Shown: positions 28,967 through 38,464 of the stretch, in pieces | Layout: the number at the start of each line of letters is the position of its first letter | How positions within the stretch are numbered: the first letter of the stretch is position 1 | Origin: Candidatus Omnitrophota bacterium | GTDB lineage: Bacteria; Omnitrophota; Gorgyraeia; Gygaellales; JAMWDD01 | Direction of reading: 5' to 3' | Length of the DNA stretch: 56,993 nucleotides | NCBI GenBank assembly: GCA_028717645.1 | Contig: JAQUNK010000006.1 | Span: forward strand, 1 to 56,993 | Notes under the pieces: generated by a model | Told to the model about the DNA's origin: nothing | The model's input: only the letters and a program-made list of their open reading frames with translations | Databases searched by the model: none | Program-made: the position numbers and the translations under genes

Positions 28967-29851
28967 ATGAAGAAAAAGGACTATCTTTATATATTTCTGC
29001 ATGTGCCCAAATGCGCGGGAAGCACGTTCGTCAAGCATATAAAAAATAATTTTGATGCGGAAGGAGCCATTAATTTATATCCAAACCAACCTACGAATTA
29101 CGCAGTAGGCGGCTATGAGTACCTAAAGACGCATCTAGAGGTTAAGCCTTATTTAGAATTGTTGGATAAATCAATAAAGGATAAGATTAAAATAATCTAT
29201 GGTCATGGTGTTTGTTACGGTATACACGAATACTTTGACAAGGATTGCCGCTACGCCACTTTCTTGAGAAATCCCATCGATAGGGTTCTTTCCAATTATA
29301 ATATGGGTTTATACCTGCTTGATCTCAATAAAAAAGGGGCGATCAATCCAGTACAGAAACTTATTCTAGAGAGGTATTTTCTGGACGCTTCGGGAGCAAT
29401 GAAGCCTTTTGATGAATGGCTTAATACTAAGCCCGCAATAGCAAACAGTTTGGTACCTTTTCTTAGGGCAAGAAAAGCTCTTCAAATACCGCATAATGCA
29501 GAAGTGACCAGAGTACATTTAGAAGAGGCCAAGGAAACTTTGGATAAATTCTATTTTGTCGGTATCACCGAGCATTATGATATCGATGCGGCATTTTTAT
29601 ACGGTAAAATAGGAATTAAAAAATTCTGCGAAAACCATAATGTGGCGAAGAAATATTATTTGTCCAAGAACGACAGCAAAATGCGGGAGCTGATTTTAGC
29701 GAAATTTCCTTTTGATACTGAGTTATACGAATATGCGCTGAAATTGAACCGTAACTTCAAAAAACATAAAAATTTTTATGCTTTGGCGTGGAATACGAAA
29801 TTAAGGCGTATGCTTAGCGACTTCTGCGGTAAGACTCTGAAGGATCAATAG
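28967..29851 (+). CDS. Sulfotransferase family 2-like protein, tandem paralog 3
   Basis: YIFLHVPKCAGSTFVKH, TFLRNPIDRVLSNYN. Confidence 0.82.
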   Translation: MKKKDYLYIFLHVPKCAGSTFVKHIKNNFDAEGAINLYPNQPTNYAVGGYEYLKTHLEVKPYLELLDKSIKDKIKIIYGHGVCYGIHEYFDKDCRYATFLRNPIDRVLSNYNMGLYLLDLNKKGAINPVQKLILERYFLDASGAMKPFDEWLNTKPAIANSLVPFLRARKALQIPHNAEVTRVHLEEAKETLDKFYFVGITEHYDIDAAFLYGKIGIKKFCENHNVAKKYYLSKNDSKMRELILAKFPFDTELYEYALKLNRNFKKHKNFYALAWNTKLRRMLSDFCGKTLKDQ

Positions 29852-29853
29852 AG

Positions 29854-30732
29854 ATGCTATCTTTAATCAGCAGGTGTCATAGGGAACTGGTTTGGCTGCC
29901 CAAGTCCAGGCAGCCAAAGACGATAATCGCCGGACAGGGCAGGTCGGGGACAACTTTTTTATTCTTTGTAATAAAAAAATCCAGTCCATATTCGAACCAG
30001 ATGAGATGTTTATTCGAGCCTAAAAAATATGTTCCGGATAGCGGATATCACTCTAAACAAGCTGTTTTGGCGAAGGTTATTATTTCAGAAAAACCCGATT
30101 ATTATAACAGCTTTAAGCATTTTGATAAAAAAATCATGCTTGCCAGGGACCCCAGGGATATTATTATCAGCAGGTTGTTATATGAAATAGCCTATGTAAA
30201 GATCTGGGATAAACATCCTGATGAGATCAGGCGCTGGTTGAATATATTACAAGAGAAAGAGAATAAATCCGGGGCGCAATCAGTGTTAGAGTTATGGCGG
30301 CTATGCCGTGGTGCAGGACCTACAAAATTAAAACTTCAGTTTGACGCGAGGTTCGGGGTCGTCACGGAATTCTTCCGTAAAAATCCGGAATATTTTTTGT
30401 TGAAATACGAGGACCTTATTAACGGCAGGATTTCGGGATTAGAAAATTACCTGGGATACAAATTATTAAAGGATGTAGAAGTAGATGGTGAATATAGCCG
30501 GGTTATACGGACCAGGGGTGAAGGCGCCTGGAGGAATTGGTTTACCGAAGAAGACATAGCCTTTTTTAAACCGCTATTCTCTGGGTTTATGGAGGTTTTT
30601 GGCTACGATATAGCGGATTGGGATTTGCACAAGGAACAAAAGATCCTGCCTGAACATTGCTCAGGGTATGTTTTACGCGTGTTGAGCGAGAAACGCAGGG
30701 CGGCGGGTATGCCGGAATTTACAGGCGCTTAA
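29854..30732 (+). CDS. Sulfotransferase domain protein
   Basis: TIIAGQGRSGTTFLF, MLARDPRDIIISRLL; PAPS-binding style motifs. Confidence 0.72.
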   Translation: MLSLISRCHRELVWLPKSRQPKTIIAGQGRSGTTFLFFVIKKSSPYSNQMRCLFEPKKYVPDSGYHSKQAVLAKVIISEKPDYYNSFKHFDKKIMLARDPRDIIISRLLYEIAYVKIWDKHPDEIRRWLNILQEKENKSGAQSVLELWRLCRGAGPTKLKLQFDARFGVVTEFFRKNPEYFLLKYEDLINGRISGLENYLGYKLLKDVEVDGEYSRVIRTRGEGAWRNWFTEEDIAFFKPLFSGFMEVFGYDIADWDLHKEQKILPEHCSGYVLRVLSEKRRAAGMPEFTGA

Positions 30733-30733
30733 G

Positions 30734-31555
30734 ATGAGAAAAAACCCTATTAGCAGGATGATCAGGAGGTTTTACCGGAAAACTTATTGGTTTACCTCGC
30801 GTAAATTTATTCTGATCCTGGGATGTCAGAGGAGCGGGACGACGCTGCTTTATATGATGTTGACCTCGCATTCTTCGATCACCGGCAGGAACGAAGATGA
30901 GGCATTTTACCGTTTTCCTCCGGTCAGGGTATTGGCAATGAATATGTTCAGGTCAAAATATACCTGTTATAAGCTTCCGACCAAAGCTGGTGCGTTGCCA
31001 CACATCGTAAAGATCTTTCCCAACGCCAAGATCTTGTGGATCATTAGGCATCCTTATGCAGTAGTTTCTTCGATGCGTTCTCTGGTCATGAATGAGAGAG
31101 GAGATAATTGGCTGAAGATTTCCGCCCGTGATGAGCTGAAGAGACTTTCACGCCTGTTCCCGGAGATAAATAATTTGAATATCCACGAAAAAGATGAGAT
31201 AACCCTGGGTGCCTTGGTCTGGAAATACAAAATATTGGCTATGGAACTTTTCAAGCGGGAAAAATTAAACTTGTCTATTATCAAATATGAGGACTTGCTG
31301 GAAAATCCGAAGGCAACATTGCTGCCGGTCATGAATAAGATCGGCTTATCGTGGTCGGATGAGCTTTTAGTACATAACCTGCATCATGCGGATAAAAAAT
31401 ATTGCGGAAACAATTTCGGGAGCCTGCCGATAGATAAGTCGAGAAAATCACCGCACCTCTATCTTAATGAAGAAGAAAAGAAAATAATCGACCAGGTTTG
31501 CCAAGGCCAGATGAAAACTTATGCATACAACATTAATATACCCAGGGATAACTGA
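30734..31555 (+). CDS. Sulfotransferase family protein
   Basis: LILGCQRSGTTLLYMMLTSH, ILWIIRHPYAVVSSMRS, LSIIKYEDLLENPKATL. Confidence 0.82.
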   Translation: MRKNPISRMIRRFYRKTYWFTSRKFILILGCQRSGTTLLYMMLTSHSSITGRNEDEAFYRFPPVRVLAMNMFRSKYTCYKLPTKAGALPHIVKIFPNAKILWIIRHPYAVVSSMRSLVMNERGDNWLKISARDELKRLSRLFPEINNLNIHEKDEITLGALVWKYKILAMELFKREKLNLSIIKYEDLLENPKATLLPVMNKIGLSWSDELLVHNLHHADKKYCGNNFGSLPIDKSRKSPHLYLNEEEKKIIDQVCQGQMKTYAYNINIPRDN

Positions 31556-32870
31556 TTGCGGTTTTGCCTCTTCTAAGGGCAATGAGGGCTCATGGATCAA
31601 CCATGGTTTGTGCCTTTTAAGCGCCTGCCTTAAAAGAGCGGGCCACCAGGTGAGTTTGATCGACCTGAGGCAACTCAGCGGTTGGCCGGAATTCGAAAAT
31701 ATAGTAAAGGCGAGCGACCTCGGCGTGGTCGGGATCACGGTGATGAGTTGTGATTATAACATCGCCATGCAGTGCGCGGAACTGATAAAAAAGCATAAAC
31801 CCCAAACTCAGGTCGTCGTGGGCGGGCCGCACCCTTCTATTATGCCGGAAGAATTTGAGGCTGATCCGAGGGTGGACCATATATTTATCGGCGAAGGCGA
31901 AGTAACTTTTCCTGAATTGGTCAGTAAGATAGAAAAAGGTATACCCGTGGAAAGAACGGTAAGGGGTGTAGCTCCTGACCTTGATAGTATCCCTTTTGCT
32001 GATAGAGAGCTGTTCGGCCTGGAAGAAGAACCATTTGTCCCGATCCTTTCCAAGCCTTTTGTCACTATTATTGCGGGCAGGGGCTGTATTTACAATTGCA
32101 GTTATTGCCAGCCGGCAGAAAGACTGATCTTCGGCAAGGGGGTGAGGCGCAGGTCACCTGAAAACGTCATAGCAGAATTAAAACAATTGCGCGACAAATA
32201 CGCTTTTAAGAGCATGATGATACACGATGACTGCCTTACTGAAGATAAAAAATGGGTGATGCGTTTCTGTGAACTTTATAAAAAAGAAGGGTTCAATCAG
32301 CCTTTTGTTTGTCAGAGCAGGCCGGATATCGTCTGTAAAAACGAGGATATGGTCGCGGCCCTGAAAAAGGCGGGCCTGGCCTTGGTCATCCTGGGCCTGG
32401 AAAGCGGCAGCGACCGGATGCTTAAATTTTTAAGGAAGGGCACGACCGTTGCCTACAACCTGAAGGCGGCAAGCATCTGCCATAAATACGGCATAAAGAT
32501 CTGGGCAAACTATATGCTCGGCCTACCTACGGAAACAAAAGAAGAGCAGATGCAAACATACGAGATGCTTAAGAAAATAAGGCCTTATCATTGCAGCCCC
32601 GCTTATTATACCCCGCATCCGGGAAGCGATTTGTTTAGCTATGGCCTGGAGCATGACCTGCATCTGCTTAAGGATCATGCCAGCTATCGTAGGAATAGAT
32701 ATGAACCCAAGATAAGAGGGATCGATTATGAGTTCCTGGAGACGATCTTACGGAAATCTTTTGCCTTGGGCGAAACGCAAAGGAACACTCAGGGCATTAC
32801 AAGAAGCTATATTCCTTTTTCTCTGCGGAAAAAAGTAAAGGCATTTATCAATGTGTTCAGGCGGACATAA
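31521..32870 (+). CDS. B12-binding domain radical SAM protein
   Basis: N-terminal cobalamin-binding fold (VVGGPHPSIMPEEFEADPRVDHIFIGEGEVTFPEL), radical SAM GRGCIYNCSYCQP. Confidence 0.9.
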   Translation: MHTTLIYPGITDCGFASSKGNEGSWINHGLCLLSACLKRAGHQVSLIDLRQLSGWPEFENIVKASDLGVVGITVMSCDYNIAMQCAELIKKHKPQTQVVVGGPHPSIMPEEFEADPRVDHIFIGEGEVTFPELVSKIEKGIPVERTVRGVAPDLDSIPFADRELFGLEEEPFVPILSKPFVTIIAGRGCIYNCSYCQPAERLIFGKGVRRRSPENVIAELKQLRDKYAFKSMMIHDDCLTEDKKWVMRFCELYKKEGFNQPFVCQSRPDIVCKNEDMVAALKKAGLALVILGLESGSDRMLKFLRKGTTVAYNLKAASICHKYGIKIWANYMLGLPTETKEEQMQTYEMLKKIRPYHCSPAYYTPHPGSDLFSYGLEHDLHLLKDHASYRRNRYEPKIRGIDYEFLETILRKSFALGETQRNTQGITRSYIPFSLRKKVKAFINVFRRT

Positions 32871-32940
32871 TACATAATTTTAAATTTGTATTGGAATCTT
32901 GCCAAAATTATTATATGATAAGGAGTTAAACTAAAATACC

Positions 32941-33693
32941 ATGGATACAAATAGAGAAGAATTTTTAAATCCGGTTTTTATCGACGCCTTTGACCTGGAC
33001 GATGCCTGGTTCCAGTGCCTGAATGCCGTATTGGAAAAAGGCAAGGTCTATACGATCACTAAGGGCAGTTATGAAGGGCAGCGCAGGCTGGAATTCGATT
33101 ATGCCGTCATACGGGTTAAGAAGCCGGCGCACCAGATCATTCCCATTATACCCGAAGGGTTGAATATTCCGGCGCCCACGGATATGGATTATATCCAGGG
33201 TTATCTATCATATTTGCTGACCGGCACCAAAACCCAGACCGAAGATTATACTTACGGCGAGAGGCTGGTTGATCCCAAGGTCAAGGTAACTGGCGAGAAG
33301 GCTAATTTGGTTAAGGAGATGCCTTTACAAGTGAACCAGATCGAAGAAGTGATCAAGATGTATAAAACCAAGGGCCACGGGACCAACCAGGCGACTATGG
33401 AGATCGGCATGCCTTCGGATATCAAATTAGTCGATCCGCCGTGCCTGAGGATCATCGACACACGCATACGCTTTGGAAAACTGCATTTTATGCTTTATTT
33501 CCGTTCCTGGGACCTCTGGGGCGGATTCCCGTCGAACTTAGGGGGCCTGCAATTAGTCAAACAGTATATGGCCGAAGAGATCGGCGTAGAGGACGGCGAG
33601 ATCATTGCCGCCAGCAAAGGCCTGCACCTTTACGAATACAGCTGGGAACTGGCGAAGATACGCACAAAGAAATTTGACCTGATAATAAAATAA
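32941..33693 (+). CDS. Thymidylate synthase-superfamily protein (archaeal-type ThyA-like)
   Basis: DPPCLRIIDTRIRFGKLHFMLYFRSWDLWGGFPSNLGGLQL resembles the ThyA PPC...RSxDxxxGxPxN active-site blocks. Confidence 0.68.
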   Translation: MDTNREEFLNPVFIDAFDLDDAWFQCLNAVLEKGKVYTITKGSYEGQRRLEFDYAVIRVKKPAHQIIPIIPEGLNIPAPTDMDYIQGYLSYLLTGTKTQTEDYTYGERLVDPKVKVTGEKANLVKEMPLQVNQIEEVIKMYKTKGHGTNQATMEIGMPSDIKLVDPPCLRIIDTRIRFGKLHFMLYFRSWDLWGGFPSNLGGLQLVKQYMAEEIGVEDGEIIAASKGLHLYEYSWELAKIRTKKFDLIIK

Positions 33694-33696
33694 ACT

Positions 33697-34695
33697 ATGA
33701 AACCAAAAATTGCGATATTAGGCGACGGAGGGTGGGGGACGACCCTGGCCATTCATTTGGACCGTAAGGGTTATTCTGTTTCTTTATGGGGCGCATTCCC
33801 GGACTACGTAGCATACTTAAATAAAAAGCGCGTCAATACGAAATTCTTAAGCGGGATCAAGATCCCTAAAGGCATTTTCATTACTTCTGACTTAGAGGAA
33901 GTAATTACGCCTGCCGAGATCCTTGTCGTGGCTATTCCTTCGCAATTTTTAAGGAAGACCATCGGCTTATTAAAAAATATGGACCTCTCGGAAAAAATTA
34001 TCGTTAGCGTGACCAAGGGTATCGAAAATCCGACTTTCTTACGGATGTCAGAGGTGATCCACCAAGTATTGGGGCACAACAGGCACGTAGCCGTGCTTTC
34101 CGGGCCGACTATTGCGCAGGAAGTTGCCCACGGTATTCCGACTACTGCAGTGATCGCTTCGCATGATGATAATCTGAACAGTTATTTGCAGGACATTTTT
34201 ATGACGGAGAGGCTGCGTATCTATACAAATAACGATGTCATCGGTGTTGAGCTGGGAGGCAGCCTGAAAAATATCATTGCCATTTCCTGTGGTATTTCCG
34301 ACGGGCTGGGCTTCGGGACTAATGCCAAGGCGGCGATACTCACCCGTGGTTTGGTTGAGATTACCCGTTTGGGCATAACCCTAGGTGCCAGGAAAGAAAC
34401 CTTTAGCGGCCTTACTGGTTTAGGGGATCTCGCCACTACCTGTATCAGCAATTATAGCAGGAATAGGTTTGTTGGCGAGCAGATCGGCAAAGGAAAGTCC
34501 ATGAAAGAGATCATCTCGCATATGCAGATGGTCGCCGAAGGCGTAGCTACGACAAAGGCGGCATACGGGCTAAGTAAGAAATGTAAAGTAGAAATGCCGA
34601 TTACCCGTGAAGTTTATAATGTGATTTATAAAAATAAAGATCCTTTGCAGGCGGTAAAAGATCTGATGACGCGCGCAAAGAAGAAGGAAGAGTAA
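33697..34695 (+). CDS. gpsA: Glycerol-3-phosphate dehydrogenase (NAD(P)+)
   Basis: IAILGDGGWGTTLAIHL...VSVTKGIE...VLSGPTIAQEVAHGIPT...VELGGSLKNIIAI...GLTGLGDLATTC. Confidence 0.95.
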   Translation: MKPKIAILGDGGWGTTLAIHLDRKGYSVSLWGAFPDYVAYLNKKRVNTKFLSGIKIPKGIFITSDLEEVITPAEILVVAIPSQFLRKTIGLLKNMDLSEKIIVSVTKGIENPTFLRMSEVIHQVLGHNRHVAVLSGPTIAQEVAHGIPTTAVIASHDDNLNSYLQDIFMTERLRIYTNNDVIGVELGGSLKNIIAISCGISDGLGFGTNAKAAILTRGLVEITRLGITLGARKETFSGLTGLGDLATTCISNYSRNRFVGEQIGKGKSMKEIISHMQMVAEGVATTKAAYGLSKKCKVEMPITREVYNVIYKNKDPLQAVKDLMTRAKKKEE

Positions 34696-34711
34696 TTTGG
34701 CAAATTAATTT

Positions 34712-34789
34712 CGGGGCGTGGCTCAGTTTGGCTAGAGCGCTTGAATGGGGTTCAAGAGGTCGACAGTTCAAGTCTGTCCGCCCCGACCA
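34712..34789 (+). tRNA. tRNA-Pro (GGG)
   Basis: CGGGGCG...CGCCCCG-A-CCA; anticodon stem CTTGA/TCAAG, loop ATGGGGT. Confidence 0.95.
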
Positions 34790-34823
34790 ATTTTTATAAA
34801 GTAAGGTTCGACAGGAGGGCCAA

Positions 34824-36122
34824 TTGAAAAATATCAATGTGGGCTTGATCGGTTTCGGTACCGTGGGTTCCGGCGTAGTAAAGATCCTGCAGGAAAGAAA
34901 AAAATTCCTCAAGGATAAGATCGGCGCAGAAATTATCTTAAAAAAGATATGCGATAAAAATATATCCGGCAAGCGCCCTGTATCGGTCGAGAAGAGCATG
35001 CTTACTTCCAATGCCGGCGATATCCTTAATGATCCGCAGATCGATATCGTGGTGGAACTGATCGGTGGGATAAAGCCGGCGGGTGATTTTATCCGGCAGG
35101 CGCTGTTAAAGGGTAAGCACGTAGTTACCGCCAACAAAGCGCTGCTGGCCGAAGAAGGGCAGGAACTTTTTGACCTGGCGCGCGAGCGTGGCCGTAATAT
35201 TTATTTCGAGGCTTCAGTCGGCGCGGGTATCCCGGTGATCAAGGCAGTAAGAGAGGGCCTGGTGGCGAATAAGTTCCAGGGTGTCTTCGGGATACTGAAT
35301 GGCACATCGAATTATATCCTATCCGAGATGTCCCATGAAAATTGTTCGTTCCAGAAAGCATTGGCCGATGCCAAAAAAAGAGGGTTTGCCGAAGCGAATC
35401 CTGCCTTGGATATAGAAGGTATTGATTCTGCACATAAATTGATCCTGCTCGTTTACCTGTGTTTCGGTAGGTTCGTTGCCTTAAAAGACGTATTCGTGGA
35501 AGGCATATCCAGGATCTCGTTGATGGATATCAATTACGCCAGAGAAATAGGCTGGCAGATCAAATTATTGGCCATCGCCAAGAAGTCCGGAGACGAGTTA
35601 GAGGTAAGGGTGCATCCGACCCTCGTACCTATGGAGCATCCGTTGGCCTCGATCACTGGTATCAACAACGCCATTTTTGTGCATTCGGACCTGGTGGGTA
35701 ATCTCTTATTTTACGGCCCGGGCGCAGGCTGGCTTACTGCTGCATCAGCAGTGGTATCGGATATCGTCGACCTGACCAAAGATATCCGCGCCGGACTATT
35801 TAAGCCTACTCTGAACATTATTCCTGATCAATCTGTGAGGAGAATAGAGAAAATAGACGAGATCGAAAGCCGCTATTACCTGCGTTTTATGACCGAGGAT
35901 AAACCCGGAGTACTGGGGAATGTCTCGGGAATATTGGGGAAATTCGGCATCAGCATCGCTTCGGTTAACCAGAAGGAAAGAAAAAAAGCCGGCGTGGTGC
36001 CGATAGTCATGGTCTTACACGAAGCAAAAGAAAAAAATATCCGTATGGCCCTGGAGCGCATCAATAAACTTCCTACTATCGAAGATAAGGCCCTGGCCAT
36101 CAGGATAGAAGAGACGTTCTAA
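34824..36122 (+). CDS. hom: Homoserine dehydrogenase (with C-terminal ACT domain)
   Basis: [17 protein letters not shown]...VVELIGG...[13 protein letters not shown]...[37 protein letters not shown]. Confidence 0.95.
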   Translation: MKNINVGLIGFGTVGSGVVKILQERKKFLKDKIGAEIILKKICDKNISGKRPVSVEKSMLTSNAGDILNDPQIDIVVELIGGIKPAGDFIRQALLKGKHVVTANKALLAEEGQELFDLARERGRNIYFEASVGAGIPVIKAVREGLVANKFQGVFGILNGTSNYILSEMSHENCSFQKALADAKKRGFAEANPALDIEGIDSAHKLILLVYLCFGRFVALKDVFVEGISRISLMDINYAREIGWQIKLLAIAKKSGDELEVRVHPTLVPMEHPLASITGINNAIFVHSDLVGNLLFYGPGAGWLTAASAVVSDIVDLTKDIRAGLFKPTLNIIPDQSVRRIEKIDEIESRYYLRFMTEDKPGVLGNVSGILGKFGISIASVNQKERKKAGVVPIVMVLHEAKEKNIRMALERINKLPTIEDKALAIRIEETF

Positions 36123-36123
36123 G

Positions 36124-37224
36124 ATGAAAAATAATAATTTTAAAAGCTGGCCCGGTGTGATCGAGTATTATAAGAGATTCCTTCCGGTAGGCGATGCGAC
36201 GCAGGTCATTACTTTAAAAGAAGGAAATACGCCCCTGATTTTTTCGCGCGCTTTAACTGCGATGCTGGGAAATGGTTTTGAAGTTTACCTGAAATATGAA
36301 GGCCTGAACCCGACTTGTTCTTTTAAGGACAGAGGGATGACCATGGCCGTGACCAAGGCCAAAGAAGAAGGCTCGCACGCGATCATGTGTGCTTCTACCG
36401 GTAATACTTCTGCTTCGGCCGCGGCTTATGCTGCCAGGGCGGGCATGTCTTGTTTTGTTTTGATCCCCAAAGGCGCGATAGCGCTGGGTAAATTAAGCCA
36501 GGCCCTGATCCATAATGCCAAGGTCCTGGCAGTGGATGGTAATTTTGATGATGCGCTTGAGATCGTGCGTGAGATCACTGCTAGCCATAAGATCACGCTG
36601 GTAAATTCTTTGAACCCTTTCCGCATCGAGGGCCAGAAAACCGCGGCTTTCGAGATCTGCGATAGTCTGGGCGATGCGCCGGATTTTCAGGCTATGCCCG
36701 TGGGCAATGCCGGAAATATCACCGCCTATTGGAAAGGTTATAAAGAATACAATAATCTCGGGCTGATAAAAAAATTGCCCAAGATGCTGGGATTCCAGGC
36801 TGCGGGGAGTGCTCCGATAGTCAAGGATAAGATCATCAAGAAACCGAAAACAATTGCCACAGCCATCAGGATCGGTAATCCGGCCAGCTGGAAAAGCGCC
36901 CTAGAGGCGCGGGATGAATCTGGCGGCCTGATCGATATGGTGACTGACCGAGAAATAATTTATGCTTATAAAATGTTGGCTGCCGTAGATGGTGTTTTTG
37001 CTGAACCTGCTTCTGTCGCTTCTATCGCGGGATTGATAAAATTGAAAAAGTTGGGTTATTTCCATAAGTTCCGTTCGTCCGGAGATAGATCAGGAAAACT
37101 AAAGATAGTCTGCATATTGACCGGGCACGGTTTAAAAGACCCTGACCGGGCAATAAAGACGGTCAAAGAGCCGAGGGTGATCCCGGCCAATACCAGGGCG
37201 ATACTGAAAGAAATCGGTTATTAA
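36124..37224 (+). CDS. thrC: Threonine synthase
   Basis: [12 protein letters not shown]...[27 protein letters not shown]...[19 protein letters not shown]. Confidence 0.94.
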   Translation: MKNNNFKSWPGVIEYYKRFLPVGDATQVITLKEGNTPLIFSRALTAMLGNGFEVYLKYEGLNPTCSFKDRGMTMAVTKAKEEGSHAIMCASTGNTSASAAAYAARAGMSCFVLIPKGAIALGKLSQALIHNAKVLAVDGNFDDALEIVREITASHKITLVNSLNPFRIEGQKTAAFEICDSLGDAPDFQAMPVGNAGNITAYWKGYKEYNNLGLIKKLPKMLGFQAAGSAPIVKDKIIKKPKTIATAIRIGNPASWKSALEARDESGGLIDMVTDREIIYAYKMLAAVDGVFAEPASVASIAGLIKLKKLGYFHKFRSSGDRSGKLKIVCILTGHGLKDPDRAIKTVKEPRVIPANTRAILKEIGY

Positions 37225-37230
37225 TTTGAT

Positions 37231-38439
37231 ATGGATATGAAATACATAGTTTTAGTCGGGGATGGAATGGCGGATTACCCGGTGAAAGAGCTGGGCGAAC
37301 GTACGCCTTTGGAAGTGGCTCCGACACCGAACATGGATTTTATTGCTCAACATGGGCGCCTGGGCCAGATCAGGACCGTGCCCGCCAAGATGCAGCCGGC
37401 AAGCGACGTAGCGAATATTTCTATTTTAGGATATGATCCGCCAGCTTATTATACCGGAAGAGGGCCTTTGGAGGCGGCAAATTTAGGCGTGCATTTGGAA
37501 GAAGGAGACGTGGCCTTTAGATGCAATCTCATTACTACTTCCGGCGATACGCTCCTGGATTATAGCGCCGGGCATATCAGTTCAAAAGAGTCGTCTACCT
37601 TAATGAAATTTCTGGATGCAGAACTCGGTACAAAAGAGATCAAATTTTATCCCGGAGTAAGTTACCGGAATCTCATTCTGTTCAAAAGTTCCGTTGCCCA
37701 GGGCCTGGATAAAGTGATCTGCAGGCCGCCACATGATATTACGGGCCAGAAGATATTCAAAAACCTGCCTAAGGGTGCGGCAGCAAAACTTTTACTTGAA
37801 TTAATGTCGCGCTCACGGGAAATATTGCCTGACCATGAAGTAAACCATGTGCGTATTGACCTAAAAGAGAACCCGGCGAATATGATCTGGCTTTGGGGCC
37901 AGGGTAAAAAGCCGGCTATGCCTACTTTCAAAGAAAAATTCGGGCTGGAAGGCAGTGTGATCTCCGCTGTGGACCTGATCAAGGGCCTGGGTAAGATCAT
38001 CGGCCTGGATGTGATCAATGTCAAAGGCGCCACTGGCTATTATGATACGAATTATCAGGGCAAGGCCGAAGCGGCATTAAAGTCGCTAAAAACAAAAGAT
38101 TTCGTTTTTGTGCATGTGGAAGCACCCGATGAGGCCGGGCATAACGGGGATCTCAGGGAAAAAATGTTGGCCATAGAGAGGTTTGATAAATACATCGTCG
38201 GTGCTTTCCTGGAGGCCTTTAAGGACAAAGATAATTTTCGTATCCTTGTTTTGCCTGATCATGCCACACCGGTAGCAAGGAAGACGCACGTAGCGGATAT
38301 GGTCTGTTTCGGTATTTACGGAAAGGGTATTACGAGCGGCAATTTCACGGCCTACAATGAAAATGAAGCCAGGAAAAGCGAGCTTGTTTTTCAAAAAGGC
38401 CATGAATTAATGAATTATTTTATCAAAAGCGGTTTATAA
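37231..38439 (+). CDS. ApgM-family cofactor-independent phosphoglycerate mutase homolog, probable homoserine kinase
   Basis: KYIVLVGDGMADYPVKELGERTPLEVAPTPNMDFIAQHGRLG...FVHVEAPDEAGHNGD...LPDHATPVARKTH; sits between thrC and lysC. Confidence 0.85.
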   Translation: MDMKYIVLVGDGMADYPVKELGERTPLEVAPTPNMDFIAQHGRLGQIRTVPAKMQPASDVANISILGYDPPAYYTGRGPLEAANLGVHLEEGDVAFRCNLITTSGDTLLDYSAGHISSKESSTLMKFLDAELGTKEIKFYPGVSYRNLILFKSSVAQGLDKVICRPPHDITGQKIFKNLPKGAAAKLLLELMSRSREILPDHEVNHVRIDLKENPANMIWLWGQGKKPAMPTFKEKFGLEGSVISAVDLIKGLGKIIGLDVINVKGATGYYDTNYQGKAEAALKSLKTKDFVFVHVEAPDEAGHNGDLREKMLAIERFDKYIVGAFLEAFKDKDNFRILVLPDHATPVARKTHVADMVCFGIYGKGITSGNFTAYNENEARKSELVFQKGHELMNYFIKSGL

Positions 38440-38464
38440 TATTTTTAACAAAGGCAGGAGGAAA

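Noticed and set aside
27108-29851. Possible CRISPR-like or tandem DNA repeat
   Set aside because: The periodic similarity is explained by three paralogous sulfotransferase genes, not by a short-repeat array.
33441-33677. Overlapping plus-strand 78-aa ORF inside the ThyA-like gene
   Set aside because: Alternative frame inside a well-supported CDS, no domain resemblance.
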